From Caprella mutica (taxonomy: Eukaryota; Arthropoda; Malacostraca; Amphipoda; Caprellidae), in NCBI GenBank assembly GCA_947561585.1, contig CANNZV010001140.1:1-64000 (forward strand): DNA of 64,000 nt, given 5' to 3'. Under the pieces are notes generated by a model that was given only the letters and a program-made list of their open reading frames with translations, made no database searches and was not told the origin of the DNA. Positions within the stretch are counted from its first letter, which is position 1. Each line of letters starts with the position of its first letter. This document shows, one piece after another, positions 21,885-35,000 of this stretch. The position numbers and the translations under genes were made by a program.

Positions 21885-24800
21885 TTATATCTATACTTAT
21901 TGTCGGTAAGTACCTTTAATGCCCAATTAGCTCTACGAAAAATCTTACGACAGCGAGCCATTCTCACGCTACGCCAAAATTCGAAGTAGCCCTATAGATG
22001 AAGGCTCCCTGTAGTTGGTGACACCTCTTTACCAAACACAACTCTTCTAACTTTAACTTTCTTATTTTGTAAGTATTTCACATGATCAAAGTCGGTTTGG
22101 TAGTAATTGTGATAAGTAAAACACCAGCGTGTTACCTGAACATTCAGAATTTGAGCCATTATTGCACGGGTGTAGGTCAAAAGCTTCCCCCCCCCCGGTC
22201 AAGAGCCACCCCCCCCCTCTGTTTTGTAATCCTTATTTACCTATATTATTTAATCCTTATTGATACTTTTGTAGTTCGATCATTACTGATTAAACATAAA
22301 TTTACCGCTTAGCCCACAAAATTACAAATCTCTATAATGAAATAATTATACCCAAATAATTTAGTAGTACTTTCGATATGCATTAATTAATTTTGCTAAT
22401 CGAATGAATATTTAGGTTTGCTCTATTCAGTTGAAAAATACATTTGCATAGCGTATTCTATATTTATGGTTTGTCTGAAACTCTTTAGTCTTAAACTTTT
22501 GATATTTTTTTAAATTTACCATCATATAGATGTAAATCGGATGGCGAAAATCAACTAGCTTTGATTTCCTATACTTCATAAAAATGCTTATAATTTCCAT
22601 TTGGGATATTCGTGATAGGCTCATACAGTTAAATTGCGGCTCTTTAATTCTTAATTGTGGCCCTCTCATCAAGAAAGTATCTAAAACCTGCTTTTTTTAC
22701 TGATTCTATATTGTAATTTTAATTTATTGATTTAATGAACTTTTTGAAGCCATTATTAGTGTTTCTGTATTTAGAAGCCGAAGCTAGTTAGTGTGCCGCA
22801 ATTTACTTATTTCACTCTGTATGTATTTACGATTTGTGAGAAGTGGTGAAGTTCAAAATTATTGTTGGTGTGACCTAACGTCATGTATTATGGGGGAAAG
22901 AATAAACGAGGTCACTTTGAATTTTATTAGCAAAAACCGTGGAGTTTTCAGTCAATATTTTGAGATTTGACAACGTTGCATAACATAAGCACCTCCCACA
23001 CGTAGTAAGAAAAAAGATGCCAATTAGTGAATAGTAAATGACTACATAAATACCAATTAGTGATTTTTTTGAATATTCAAAAACAATTCCAGTTAAATAA
23101 TGTCGAATACGAAATTTTCCTTTCGATTAAAGTTAACCTTACTATTAAGCCAGTAATAACAATATGACATGTATTTTAATTTATTCAACAATTCTTCCAA
23201 AATCTAAGAAAAAATTGGTATCATTCATTATATCATATGTTTTACAACATTTAACTTAAGCTAAATAGCGCTTAGCGTATTTGGTATTTGCCTAACATTA
23301 CTTCGAGATTATCTAAAGTATTATATCTTAAACAGTAATTAGGAATAATTCCTTCGATCAAACTATTTTGCATCGCAAACTTAACGAAATATGGGGAAAA
23401 AGATGGAAAAGTTTTAACTGTATCATTGCAGGTTTCATGATTTTTTTGCGGCAGTTGTATTGTCAAATTTTCCACAGCTTTGAGAGTTAGAATAGTTTGG
23501 TTTGTTATACTTAAATATTCATTAATGAGTGCTAAGATATAAACCACGATATTTCATCGTATTTAATTTTCAATCTTGCTTTTGTTATGATATTTAAGAC
23601 ACTACATCCGCACAGAACAGATGCAACAGATTGGCCTATGCGGATCGAAATGCAACTGCACCAAACATTTCATGTGTATATTATATGCAAGAATTTAATC
23701 ATGGGACATAGAAAACAATATTTTATAAACAAGTGGGCAATGGTTAGTAGGCAAAAAATAAAGCACGAACTTCCCAGATCTTTTGAACTATTTATTCATT
23801 CAAAACTTTAGTATCAAAGCTCAAAAGCCATTGAAGATCAAGGTCAGGAAGATATTTAACAACAATTCTAGTAGAGAAAAGAAACATGCCGAAAGATGCT
23901 GGTTTTCGCAAAATTCTTTTTAATTTCTACCTTGTCAGCTTTTAACGCTACTTGCAGTTTTAGAGGACATTTATGCTCTTCAACTAGGAGATCAGATTTT
24001 TTTAGTATACTTAATTTACTATCACCTCTTCATTTTCCTCTTCCATCCTTGAGGGCTTTCATCGGTGCTTGGTCTCACTTTAATGTCACATTACTTGGTT
24101 AGTGACATAATTCATCGGGTAGCCTATCTGCATCCACAAGCATAGTCATTGACTGGTGGTTGGTAACTGTATATGGAGTTACTTTTTTCTCTGACTGCTT
24201 CCTAGAGTCCATTGTAATTTATTATCTTTTAACGTGGTAATATAACCTTGGATTCCGAAACAGACGTTAAACCCTTGACTAAATTTATTAAATTAAATCG
24301 CAAGATCCTTCGATTCATGAATTACCATTAAAGATTAATTATTTATGTATACCCTTTATTCTGCAATTTTGTAAAAAGAGGAAAGGACTCTCAAGAATGA
24401 GAATTCTGATGTAAACTTCTATCCTCTGACCTGGCAAGACGAGTTTGCTCCATTGGTATAATCGCAATAGATTTTTTTTATATAATATTCTTTTTGCAGA
24501 CAATCAGAGGAGTTCTAATTTTAACAACTTAAGATTCATGTAAATATAATATAAAACCTAAAACTTTTAGTGTTTATTTGTTAGTTTAACGTTTCTTTGT
24601 TGGTTTAAAACCAATTTGAGTTTTTGTATGACTTGTCAAAAACACGGCATTTATCATAAATTCATAATTATTTACAGTTCTATCTTTCACTAGCTGTCCA
24701 ATTATCTTAAGCGCAAATAAAAGCTACCCTCGTTAGGATATCAGTCTTATTTTGAATTTAATTCAAATTTAATATCCAAAGCAAATTGTTCGCTGAATGA

Positions 24801-25269
24801 TTACCTATTTACTGGAGTAACTTTAGGATTAATTTAGCAAAATAATTTTGGAAATCTCCAAAAGGCAATTTATGGTGAATCGAAATCGAAGACTCAAATC
24901 TGTAAGGCATGAGCATTTGCAGCAAATAGGATAAAGAATCAATTTATTTAACAAACTCTTTACAAATCAAATTAAATTCAGAAGCGTTAAAATGATATAA
25001 TGAAGATTTTTACAGGTAATATATAACTCTAGTAACAGTAATATACAGAAGTTCCTATATAAATTTGCTATTCATAATAAGTATATACAGACAGTTTTAT
25101 AGATCAATGAATACGTAAATATGGAACAAACATTTAAAACAAACTAAATATAAATTTAATTATAACAATGAATTAATGAACGGATTCAAAATAAAAAATA
25201 AAGTTGTATATATCTAAACTAATACCATCGCATAAATATAAAAATATAAAATAATCCGATATTGATTTC
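21885..25269. other. Intergenic, no supported gene
   Basis: Two short C-tracts sit in a duplicated context (GGTCAAAAGCTT plus Cs, then GGTCAAGAGCCA plus Cs) at 22168-22219. Open frames up to about 90 codons occur (for example 23272-23547 minus), but none shows a recognisable motif or composition unlike the AT-rich background. I see nothing else. Confidence 0.4.
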
Positions 25270-25545
25270 CTAATATTTAGTGTAGCCTCCTTCGACTTCC
25301 ACACACTCTTCTATGCGACGAGGCATACTTCTAGCTAGATTTTCAAAGAAATAAGGAAAATTTCTAAGTTTTTTCCACATGCTGGCTACGTGCTGTTCAA
25401 GAGCTTCAGACGATCTTTCATTGGCATGGTCCCACTCGTTGACTATCCAGCCCCAGACATTTTCAATCGGATTATGATCAGAATTTCTTGCCGGCCAGCG
25501 TAGGGGTTGAAAGTCGCCATTGTCTCTGACTTTTAGTAAGTCAGT
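25270..25545 (-). pseudogene. Tc1-like transposase C-terminal remnant
   Basis: Minus-strand codons encode GDFQPLRWPARNSDHNPIEN, then VWGWIVNEW and later FENLARSMPRRIEECVEVEG. This is the end of a Tc1-family transposase, with the third catalytic acidic residue in NPIEN. Asn replaces the usual Pro-adjacent Ser of the SPDLNPIE motif. Everything upstream of GDFQP is missing; the open frame continues to 25608 but is not transposase-like. No terminal repeats were found. It is an old fragment. Confidence 0.8.
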
Positions 25546-25608
25546 ATAGTATAGTCTCTGACTTATATAGCACAATCCTATAAGTAGACTCGATTTCACG
25601 TCCTTCAC

Positions 25609-26419
25609 TCGAATAAGACATCTCTACTTACATTTTCTAACTTTTATCTCAAACAAATCGTTAATCTTCTCATAATTAAGGGAATATTTCATATTTGTTC
25701 CTTTGTTTGATGTGCCTGAAAACATTATTTCCTACTGAATAGATTATGCGTTCCATATGTATTTGTGTATGATAAAGAATATAGGATGAAATTTGTAAGT
25801 ATCAATATTTAATGTTGTGCGGTGTATGTTCCATATAATTTGTGGCAGATTTGAGCAAAACCCACGCCTCAATTCCCATAGATGTAGGGAGTTGGAAGTT
25901 GAAAAAAAAAAAATAATCTGTGTGATCCACTACTTATCTTTCATGTATGATATCAAACGAAAATAATAATAAGAAACAATTCAGACTCAATGCAGACAAA
26001 GAAACGCCTAAATCAGCCTCTCCTCAACAATAAAAATGACCAAGTCAATTTTCAATATTGATCTGATCTCCAGTCACCAGCTGTACGTGTTACATATTTT
26101 TTTCCTAAATTTGGTCAAATAAATCATAATTTGTTATTTACTAACTCTTAAAATAGGAAAGAATAGTGAGTAAAATCTATTTTGATGACTATGTCGAAAA
26201 ATTAGACTAGTATGAACAATTTTGCAGTTACCCCAACCCCTCCAAACTAGCCAGTGCAGTGCTCCACACTTATATAGGAAGCTGTTTTGCTCCGTGGGGA
26301 AACTGATGAGGAAGGAGCGTTACATGCAAGAAATTGAAGAGGAAAAATAATAGCTGACTACGAAACCAACATTTAAATTTTTGGGAGTATACTTGATTTA
26401 GATGTCCTGAGGGTAGCCA
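25609..26419. other. Intergenic, no supported gene
   Basis: AT-rich with an A-tract at 25903-25913. Nothing recognisable. Confidence 0.4.
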
Positions 26420-26720
26420 TTGCTCTCAGAGTGGGTGCCAGAATTTGTGTGACTCATTCGCTGCTGTGATAATGGGATGCAAGTTAGAGGACTGCATGGC
26501 CTGTCTTCGGTGTCTTGTAGGTACAGTTCTGGGTGTAACCCGAGACATGGGCAATGAATGATGTTGTGAAGCGGGCTTTGCAGAGAGCAGGATTCCCATC
26601 AGTACTAAAAAATGGAGCCTTCTGGCCTGGTATTCCAACAGCAAATGGCTCTCGCTATTCAGAGAGGGAATGCCTTCAGCATCCTCTCAGCCGCGAAAGA
26701 GAAGTTTTAGAGGGTCGGGT
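26420..26720 (+). pseudogene. Degenerate retroelement-like coding remnant
   Basis: Higher GC than its surroundings. Across frames it reads CRYSSGCNPRHGQ, then VKRALQRAGFPSVLK and PGIPTANGSRYSERE. The KRALQRAGFPSVL stretch resembles a conserved segment often annotated near reverse-transcriptase genes in invertebrate repeats. Stops and frame changes show it is dead. The assignment rests on memory of the motif and is weak. Confidence 0.3.
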
Positions 26721-27479
26721 CCACACCTTCAAAGAACTCAACCCCTCACTTGTAGTTCAGGTGGAATTTCCTCTTCTGTACAGATTTTCTCCTTGTTTTT
26801 AATGCACAAATATTGTTTTTTTTTAACAAAAAAAAAATAGTATTTTTGTAAGCAAATCAGGCTATTCCAGCAATAAAATTGCTCCCTACGATAAAATTCC
26901 CTTCTACCATACCTCTATTTCTTTCTATTCAACTCAGCAAAAATGAAAGCAGTATTTAAATTTTAGATGCAAAATATTGGACGATCATGTATATTGTTAA
27001 CGTTTATTTGGTCATGATGTATTTGATTCAACGTTTAATTTGAATATTCAGTTTTATATGTATAAACATTCTTTAAAATTTGTGTTTTATATTTTGCTTG
27101 GGCCCCGAACTGTTGTAATTTGGATTATGTTTTGTCTATTGCCATTTTCACTATGTCCATCGTTTTTTCAAGGTTCCTTGTGGTTCTATAGGAAAGAACT
27201 AGGTTTTTAACCTTAAACTATGAAGTTCAGTAGCCTTCATTGCAGTTTTCATTCAAATTCACCTCTTCATTCTCCTCTTCTATCCGTAAGTTTACACATA
27301 GGTGGTTTTCTCCTTTTTTGTCTCATTTCATTGGTAAGCGACTGAATTCACGGAGTAGCTTTTTGTAGGTTATTTTTGATCGTGAAGCTACCTTTCTTTC
27401 TCACCGACCGTTCTCCTCTATCGTCGATCGTGCTGTGCAATCTGTGGATTCTTAATTAGTGCTACCAGCGATCGATGTA
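26721..27479. other. Intergenic, no supported gene
   Basis: AT-rich, with T/A runs at 26812-26838. Nothing recognisable. Confidence 0.4.
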
Positions 27480-27580
27480 TTTCGGGGGGCGTGCTGCCCT
27501 CCGAGCCCCCCTGCCATGTAATTAATCAATCATGAAGTGTGCAGTACAACAGACTAACGGATACAACACACTATGCTAAA
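27480..27580. repeat. GC-rich repeat module, copy 1
   Basis: GGGGGGCGTGCTGCCCTCCG, then AGCCCCCCTGCCATGTAATT and a CAATCATGAAGTGTGCAGTA stretch. It matches in order the module at about 37009-37080 (GGGGCATTCGCCCCCGAACC and onward) and its inverted copy at about 58320-58370, despite substitutions. It stands out from the AT-rich surroundings. Confidence 0.55.
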
Positions 27581-27899
27581 GCTATCTTTAGACAAAAAAC
27601 GTGCAAACACGAGTTTTTTCGAATTTCACAATCCTTCAGTAATACTTAGGAAATAAATAACTTTATACCCTAAAAAGTATTAGTTTCTTAAAAAAAACGG
27701 CTTTGATTTTCGGATTCTATGGACGAAAATACATTAAAAAAATTCGAATTCAATTTGGTGGGGGTCGTCAAATGGGAAAGATCCCTACATCTTAATAATT
27801 ATCCAAACTTTTAAACACTGAAATGATTCCAACATGTGTATTACACTGAAAGAAAAGTGTACTTAATCGAACCTATATATAGTTTCATACAAACCACAA

Positions 27900-28072
27900 T
27901 GTTGGTCGTTTTTAAACCATACCACAGCTGTGGTTTGGATCAAACATCATGAATTTATAATGTAATTTTGCCTACATGCATGTACTTTATCTTACCTACA
28001 TCTATCATCATTCTAACTACAGCTGAATGTCCATTTTACCTACATACATGCAATTCAAACCACAGCTGTGGT
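27900..28072. repeat. Diffuse direct repeats interrupted by element A
   Basis: Contains the palindrome CCACAGCTGTGG twice (about 27922 and 28060) and repeated TTTTACCTACATACATGCAA-like and AACTACAGCTG-like segments. The same repeats continue, reverse complemented, at 55250-55411. These are the two original flanks of the split element A. Confidence 0.55.
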
Positions 28073-28515
28073 CAGAGATGGGCGAAAAGTACATCGAAAG
28101 TACTTAAGTACCAAGTACAAGTACTCGTAAATCAATGTACTTGAAGAAGTTGCCCAAGTACTCAAATAAAAAAGTATTTTCAAAGTACAAGTACCAAGTA
28201 CTTTTTAGAGTATTTTAAAGTACCAAGTACATTTACTATACAATTTAAAAACTAATAATTTATACTGTTAACTCTGATAGTACATCTTCTCAGTGACTTT
28301 TTTCTCTGATAGTACATCATCACAGTGACTCTTTTCTCTGATAATACATCATCACAGTGACTCTTTTCTCTGACAGTACATCATCACAGTGATTCTTTTC
28401 TCTGATAGTACATCATCACAGTGACTCTTTTCTCTGATAGTACATTATCACAGTGACTCTTTTTTTTCTGATGGTATATCACCACAGTGACTTTTCTCTG
28501 ATAGTACATCATCAC
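28073..28515 (-). mobile_element. Element A copy 2, first half (right end plus satellite)
   Basis: Starts CAGAGATGGGCGAAAAGTAC after the 8-mer GCTGTGGT, passes through AAGTACTT-type repeats and about seven 32-bp satellite units, and is cut at 28515 by element B. The other half lies inverted at 55412-55964 with the 8-mer CCTGTGGT (read in this orientation) on its outer side. Confidence 0.85.
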
Positions 28516-28539
28516 TAGGGCTGTGACATGGCTTATTTC

Positions 28540-28740
28540 GCATATGCTCGTAAGAATTTGCTTATACTTTTTTGAAGCATATGCATTTTGTAAGGGCTTT
28601 AAGCAAAATCATTTGGGCATATGCTTTTTGTTAGAGCTTCAAGCAAAATCATTCGAGCATATGCTTTTTGTTAGGGCTTAAGCAAAATGTTTCGAGCATA
28701 TGCTTTGTCAAAGAGCTTATCTAATTTTAAAGCATAATAT
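28540..28740 (+). repeat. Subterminal repeat cluster of B (left end)
   Basis: Five or six copies of CATATGCTTTTTGTTAGGGC / AAGCAAAAT-type units. Motif AGCATATGC recurs. It mirrors the AGCTTATAAAGCATAT cluster at 38215-38360. The position suits transposase-binding sites. Confidence 0.7.
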
Positions 28741-28999
28741 CCTTTCGTTGAGGCTTTCGTGAACAGAAAACATCTTAAACTGTTCATGAAAAAGTTGATA
28801 TATAAGTAACACAGATTACCTACATATTCAGTAATCAATTCATTCTGTGGAAGTTCCACGTGGCATCAAGTGCAATGTATTATTATAGATGCCTCAGATT
28901 AGAACCATTTTTCTTTCGTGTTAACTCACTTAGCTCTTTTAATACTTCTTCTTCTATATTAATTTTCTTCTTTAATACGATGTTGTATTTTTCATACTT
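28741..28999. other. Internal B sequence without gene
   Basis: AT-rich. Short frames only. It ends at the retrotransposon target site TTGCTGCTCTAT (29000-29011). Confidence 0.4.
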
Positions 29000-30687
29000 T
29001 TGCTGCTCTATCCCCCCCCCCCCCCCCGAGTGTGCAACATTGACGTTGTGGGGGGGCTTGAGCGCTTCGAAGAAGCGAGGAGCTGTGCCAGTGGGGTGAC
29101 CTAGTCACCCCGGAAGATGCAATCATGCTGGAGAGGTCCTCACGGAGGAGCCAGACCAATAGCTCACGACGATAGACCTCTGGTAACTGACGCGGAAAAC
29201 CCAAAAAGGAAGGTAACCTTACCAAAAATCCCCTCCGATATAGGTATAATCAAATATGAAAAGTACAAATATGGCCACGGCCCCCAGTCCCGGGCAGCCC
29301 CTCCAGTCGTCGCTGAGTGGGGGGCAAGGGGGTGCTAAGAATCTCCCGGTCCAATTGAGCGACACCTCGGCAACGAACGCATCTCCATCTGACTCTGTAC
29401 CTGGAATAACTCAAAAACCAAGTGGCTCGGGTGAGCCCCAATCTTCCAATATGCCCTGTGCATCAAAATCCAATGCACATGTCCAGGTAGTGGACAAATC
29501 TACAGGTAGATCGTCTACCAGACCAAGAGAACGTAGAGAGAAAAACACCTTCGACGAAATGTACTCCACCAAGAACTTTATAAAATACTACTCAATTAAA
29601 TCTAAAAGTGATGCAAACCTAACTAAACTAAATGTGTTCAAAGTTGATAGAGCCATCAGAATCCTAATTGGACCATTTGAAAGAATATCTGAAGACTACA
29701 ATAATAAGACATGGACCATAGAAGTTAGAGCAGCACAAGGACTAAAATTGCAACAAATGACCGAACTACTCTCTGAACAAATCATTGTAACACCCCATGA
29801 ACATCATAATAAATCACAGGGAGTGGTCACTTGTGCACTCCTCAAGGGATATAAAGATGAAGAAATCGCAGAGGGACTTGCTGAACAGGGAGTCCTCAGC
29901 TGCCGAAGAATTGTGAGAAAAGCAAAGTCACCCAACCCGGAACCTACTACAACACTAATACTGACCTTCAATACACCTAACCCACTAGACCGTATCACCA
30001 TCAGAACAGGATTAATAGAAAGAGCAAGACTTTATATACCCCTTCCCAGACGATGCTTCAACTGCCACCGATATGGACACTCTGGAGCCAAATGCAGGAA
30101 ACCGGTGCCAGTCTGTGGTCGATGCAGCAACAATATAATAGGAGACCATAACCAGCAAACATGTACACTCCCTATAAATTGTGCAAACTGCAAAGAACCT
30201 CATAGTGTATCCTCTAGAACCTGCCCTAAATATCTAATAGAAAAAGAAATACTGGCCCTCAAAACGAAGGAACACCTTTCTTTTGCTGAAGCCAGAGCTA
30301 AGGTAAACTCCACCTCCAAAATCATATGCAGCGGCAACCGCTACTAAACCAACAGACAAAACTAAAGATAATAGTAATAATAACATGCCAAAACAAAGAA
30401 TTGAGGAATCTATTTGCAATAACGATAATAACAACAATGATTATACACCAAACTACAACATGGAACAGAGAAAATCCACCAAAAGAACATTTTGCAGAAC
30501 TGACTCATCTTCACCAGAACGAAATAAAACCAAGAAAAAGCATAATAAACCATCTAAAATTCCCAAACATGACGGAAACTACCATTCCCCTATCCGAAAT
30601 GATAGCGAACCAATGGAAACAACCATACCACCTGACAAAATTGAGAAACAAAACCCAGCCCCAGATTTACATGAAATAACCCAAATA

Positions 30688-31982
30688 CAGGGTGGGGCGT
30701 AAGTTTGGAAGCAATTTTTCAAACATTAATATAATTCTTAAAAATAAGCTCCTAAGTAGGTGATAGGGTTTGAACTATAGTAGAGACACTACATTATGAC
30801 GTGGCAGTGTTATTTTTTACAAAATTTAGTCAATTCAAAAATGTCAGACAAAAGAGAAGCCATTATTGCTCTACACCGTGCCGGGAAGTCAGATTCCGTC
30901 ATTTCAAAGACTCTCTCAATAGCGAGATCGACTGTTTGGAAGTGTGTGAAGCGTTTTAATGAGAGAGGAGACTTGACTGATTGTCAAAGAAGTGGTAGAC
31001 CACGCTCACAACGCACCAAACAACTGATAAAATGTGCCCGAGAGAAGATCAGGAGGAACCCGAAAAGGTCAATACGATTGTTAGCCAAAACAGCTAATGT
31101 GAGTCCCAGAACAATGAGAAGAGTTGTCAAAGAAGACCTAAAGATGTCCTCTTTCACCCTCCAAAAGAGACAGACTCTGTCAGAAGCTGTAAAGAAATAG
31201 AGATTGGAGAGAAGCAAAGCACTTCTGAGAGAATTGAAGTCTGGCACGGCTGGTGAAATTGTTTGGTCTGACGAAAAAATTTCACAGTGGAAATGGCTCA
31301 CAACCGGATGAATGACAGAATAATTGGTAAAAGTGCAAAAAACATCCCATACAACCAAAAAACTGTCCACAGAACCATGAAACCTGCTTCAGTAATGGTC
31401 TGGGCCACCGTTTCAAAAACTTGGAGATCTCCTTTAATTTTTGTGGAACAAGGCGCCAAAATCAATGCTAAATGTTATATTGAGAATATTTTGACGCCAA
31501 TGTTAGAGTCAGCTAAGGATCACTTCGGTAATGACACTCTATGGACAATTCAGCAAGACGGCGCGACTTCACATACTGCAAATGTCACTCAAAACTGGTG
31601 CCATGACCATCTTCCACGGTTTTGGTCCAAAGAAATGTGGCCTCCTTGCTCCCCAGATGATAATCCTATGGACTTTTCGGTATGGTCCATTCTTGAATCA
31701 AAGGCCTGTGGTAAATTCCATCGCAGTGTGGATGATTTAGAGCGTTCGCTTCAGAGATCTTGGAAGGAAATTTCACAAGAACAGTTGCGTGCCGCAGTAG
31801 GAGGAGTTCGGAGGAGATTTGAGGCTGTTATTAAAAACAAGGGGGGACATTTTGAATAAATTTATGATTTTTGAATTCTTAAAACCTTTATGTAATAATA
31901 CATAACTGTAAATCATTAAATATATGTTTCGTTGGATTATAATATGCACTTTCATTTGCTTCCAAACTTACGCCCCATCCTG
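30688..31982 (+). mobile_element. maT-type (DD37D) mariner, copy 2, complete ends
   Basis: 1295 bp. Starts CAGGGTGGGGCGTAAGTTTG and ends, reverse complemented, CAGGATGGGGCGTAAGTTTG. TA duplicates lie at 30686-30687 and 31983-31984. It is inserted in the 3' part of non-LTR ORF1. The same insertion at the same site is present in the inverted copy from 63358. Confidence 0.95.
30796..31859 (+). pseudogene. maT (DD37D) transposase with nonsense and frameshift
   Basis: Same protein as copies 1 and 3. Helix-turn-helix regions lie in the first 134 codons, likely initiating at MSDKREAI (30841). A TAG at 31198-31200 stops translation after AVKK, and one T is missing at about 31282 just after VWSDEKI. 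The remaining 31287-31859 frame holds the rest of the catalytic core (IQQDGATSHT, SPDDNPMDFSVW) and the full C-terminus (RRRFEAVIKNKGGHFE). The protein is inactive as written. Confidence 0.92.
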
Positions 31983-32079
31983 TAGAAAACGACATACTGA
32001 ATAGTGCTCGTAAAGCATTCAAACACAGGAAGAAAGAGAAAAATGCACAGCACAACAAGAAATAGCCCACCAGATCCAT

Positions 32080-35000
32080 ATGAATCCCCAACACAAGATA
32101 ATACAATGGAATTGTCAAGGCTATAGAGCAAAATATGAAGATCTATGTAAATTACTGAATCAAGAAAACCCCGCAATAGTTATTCTACAAGAATAACCAT
32201 GTTAAACCATCAACCACTTCGCCCACCAAATAGCTATTGTGTATATAGTGACTTCCATGCTCCAATCCCAGGACATGGACTTGCAACCCTAATAAAAAGA
32301 GATATACCCCACTTCATACTTAACGTCCAGACTAATCTCCAAGCCTCAGCATTCAGAATACAGCTTTCCTGACAGTACACGATACTTAATATATACCTAC
32401 CTCCAAGGTAATTTATACAACTTGATGAAATTAACACAATTATAGATCAACTTCCTCCAACTTCAACTCAAGACATCCCTTGTGGGATAATGGCTGTAAC
32501 CAACCTGATGCAAGATCACGCACAATTGAAAATCTGCTGCTCTCCTCATCCTTATCAATACTAAATACAGGTAATGCCACCCATCTCCACACTCAGACTG
32601 GAATAACATCTGTCATCGACATCACTTTATGCTCTGCAATCCTATCCACGGAATTATCATGGTCAACTTTGGATGACCTTCATGGTAGTGACCACTACCC
32701 GATTGTGATAGTAGAGATAGCAACTGAGGCTCAACCTGCTGAACCTAGGTTCTTAGAGCACAGAGCAGACTGGCAAACATTTCAACAAAGTACTACAATA
32801 GAAGACTACGAATCCCTAACCAATAACAATACAATTGATGAACTTATAGATAATATACAATATCACATCATCGATGCAGCGAACATCTCTATTCCTAAAT
32901 CATCAGGCAAAATCTACCCTAAAACCGTACCATGGTGGACCCCCGAATGTACCAATGCAATCAGAGAACGAAAAATAGCCCTACGCAAATACCAACGCAG
33001 CAAACTCATTGCAGATAAGATAGCCTACTGCAGGGCTCGTGCAATAGCAAAGAAAATTCAAAATGAATCCAAAATACTCTCATGGCAAAAATATGTATCT
33101 AAAATCAATATAAACACTCCAATGTCCATAATTTGGAAGAAAATACGAAAAATCAGAGGAACATACCATAGCACCAAACCCCCATACCTCATCAAGAATA
33201 ACCAGATAATTACTGACAGCGAGACGGTTGCTGAAATGATGGCAACTCACTATGAAACTATAAGCAGCAATAGAAACTACAATCAACAGTTCAGAAGATT
33301 GCAACGATCAAAAGAGCATACTATAAACTTCAAGACGCAACAAGATCTAAAATACAATAGCCCACTTACAATCATAGAATTCAAACGCATGCTCTCTCTA
33401 TGTGGTAATTCTGCTACAGGAGAGGACAAAATGAGCTATAACATGATTAAAAACTCAGATGAAAGTAGCCAACACTTCTTATTATCAATAATGAACAAAA
33501 TATTTGACTCCGGCATCTTCCCAACCAACTGGCGAACAAGCATTGTCCTCTCATTTCCTAAACCTGGAAAAACACCTACAATAGAAGAAAATTACAGACC
33601 GATATCCCTCACAAGCTGTGTAGGTAAACTCATGGAGAAAATAATAAATGCAAGACTCACCATCATACTTGAATCCTCAAACCTCATCCCACCTCATCAA
33701 TTCGGCTTCACTAAGCAAATTCTCCTCAGACATCCATAACGCTCTTAACCAAAAGGAACAGATTCTATGTGTCTCTTTTGACCTCCGCAAGGCTTATGAC
33801 ACCACCTGGAGACATGGAATTCTTAAAACCATTTATGAATTTGGCCTACGAGGAAAACTTCCAGTTTATCTCCAACAATTTCTACAGAATAGACTATTCA
33901 AAACAAAAATAGGAACCTCATTCTCCCAAGACCACAGCCTGGAGCAGGGAGTTCCTCAGGGCAGCGTCCTGAGCTGTACCCTGTTCTTAATTGCAATCAG
34001 TGGCATCCTTGATGCTACTCCTAATAACATCAATGCCATTCTCTACGTTGACGATCTCCTGATATACTGCCAAGGCAACTATAGACCATCCATGGAAAGA
34101 AGACTCCAAGCTGCAATAAACTCCATCAACCACTGGGCCACAACACATGGTTTCACCTTCTCCGCTCCTAAAACTAACTGTATTTACTTCCACCAAAATC
34201 GAAAATGGCAACCCCTTGCACATCTGACGCTCAACGGATCCATAATCCCTCATAGAGAATCTATTCAATACTTGGGCCTAATCTTCGATCACAAGATGAC
34301 TTGGAGAGAGCACATAAAAAGGATTAAAAATGACTGTATGAAGAGACTCGATATCCTAAAATGCCTCTCCCACACATCTTGGGGATCTGACAGAGTGATC
34401 ATGCTACGACTGTACAGGGCGATCATCAGATCCAAGCTAGACTATGGTAGCACCATATACTTCTCTGCTAAAGACAACATCCTAAAATTACTAGATCCAA
34501 TCCACAATTCAGCAATCAGACTATGCACTGGAGCATATAGGTCATCACCAATGATAAGCCTATATGCAGAGAGTGGTGAGAGCCCTTTGATTGCCAGAAG
34601 ATCTCAATTGATAATGCAGTATTATGCAAGAACCCTCCAACTACAAACTTCTGCAGCCTACCCAAATGTTCACCAAGCACAAGATGACCATGACCTAAAC
34701 CACTCAGTAACAAGCACTGCAAACCTTATCAGACAAAACTTAAACAATCTCCATTTGAATATCTCGACATTACCTTTCAAATTTTCCAACCAACCAACAT
34801 GGCAGATAAACCCTAGCATCCTCTGTACAAAACATGACTATCCAAAAAAAGACTCTTGCGATAGCTACACTATGAGAAGCTACTTCAATGATCACTTCAG
34901 CCAGCACCATCACCATCAATTTCCCATCTACACTGATGGATCTAAGAGTGAGATGGGAGTCGGATGCTCTGCTGCCAGCCTGAGAGGATGCATCAAGATG

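Larger units (their letters stand above)
29256..32070 (+). pseudogene. Non-LTR ORF1 (Gag-like, CCHC knuckles), interrupted by mariner
   Basis: The open part 29256-30347 (363 codons) begins with a Ser/Pro-rich region. An RNA-binding-like middle follows, then zinc knuckles CFNCHRYGHSGAKC (about residue 267), CGRCSNNIIGDHNQQTC and CANCKEPHSVSSRTC. A frameshift at about 30340 moves the tail (KRTFCRTDSSSPERNKTKK) to another frame, which runs to the mariner insertion at 30688. It resumes in phase after 31985 as a Lys-rich end (KAFKHRKKEKNAQHNKK) and stops at 32068-32070, next to the ORF2 start. The protein would package element RNA. Confidence 0.88.

Noticed and set aside
23272..24102. Frames of 68-91 codons
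   Set aside because: Short, AT-driven, no motif and no splice or promoter context.
28671..28859. 62-codon minus-strand frame near the B end considered as a hAT transposase remnant
   Set aside because: No hAT dimerisation or catalytic motif; overlaps the subterminal repeats.
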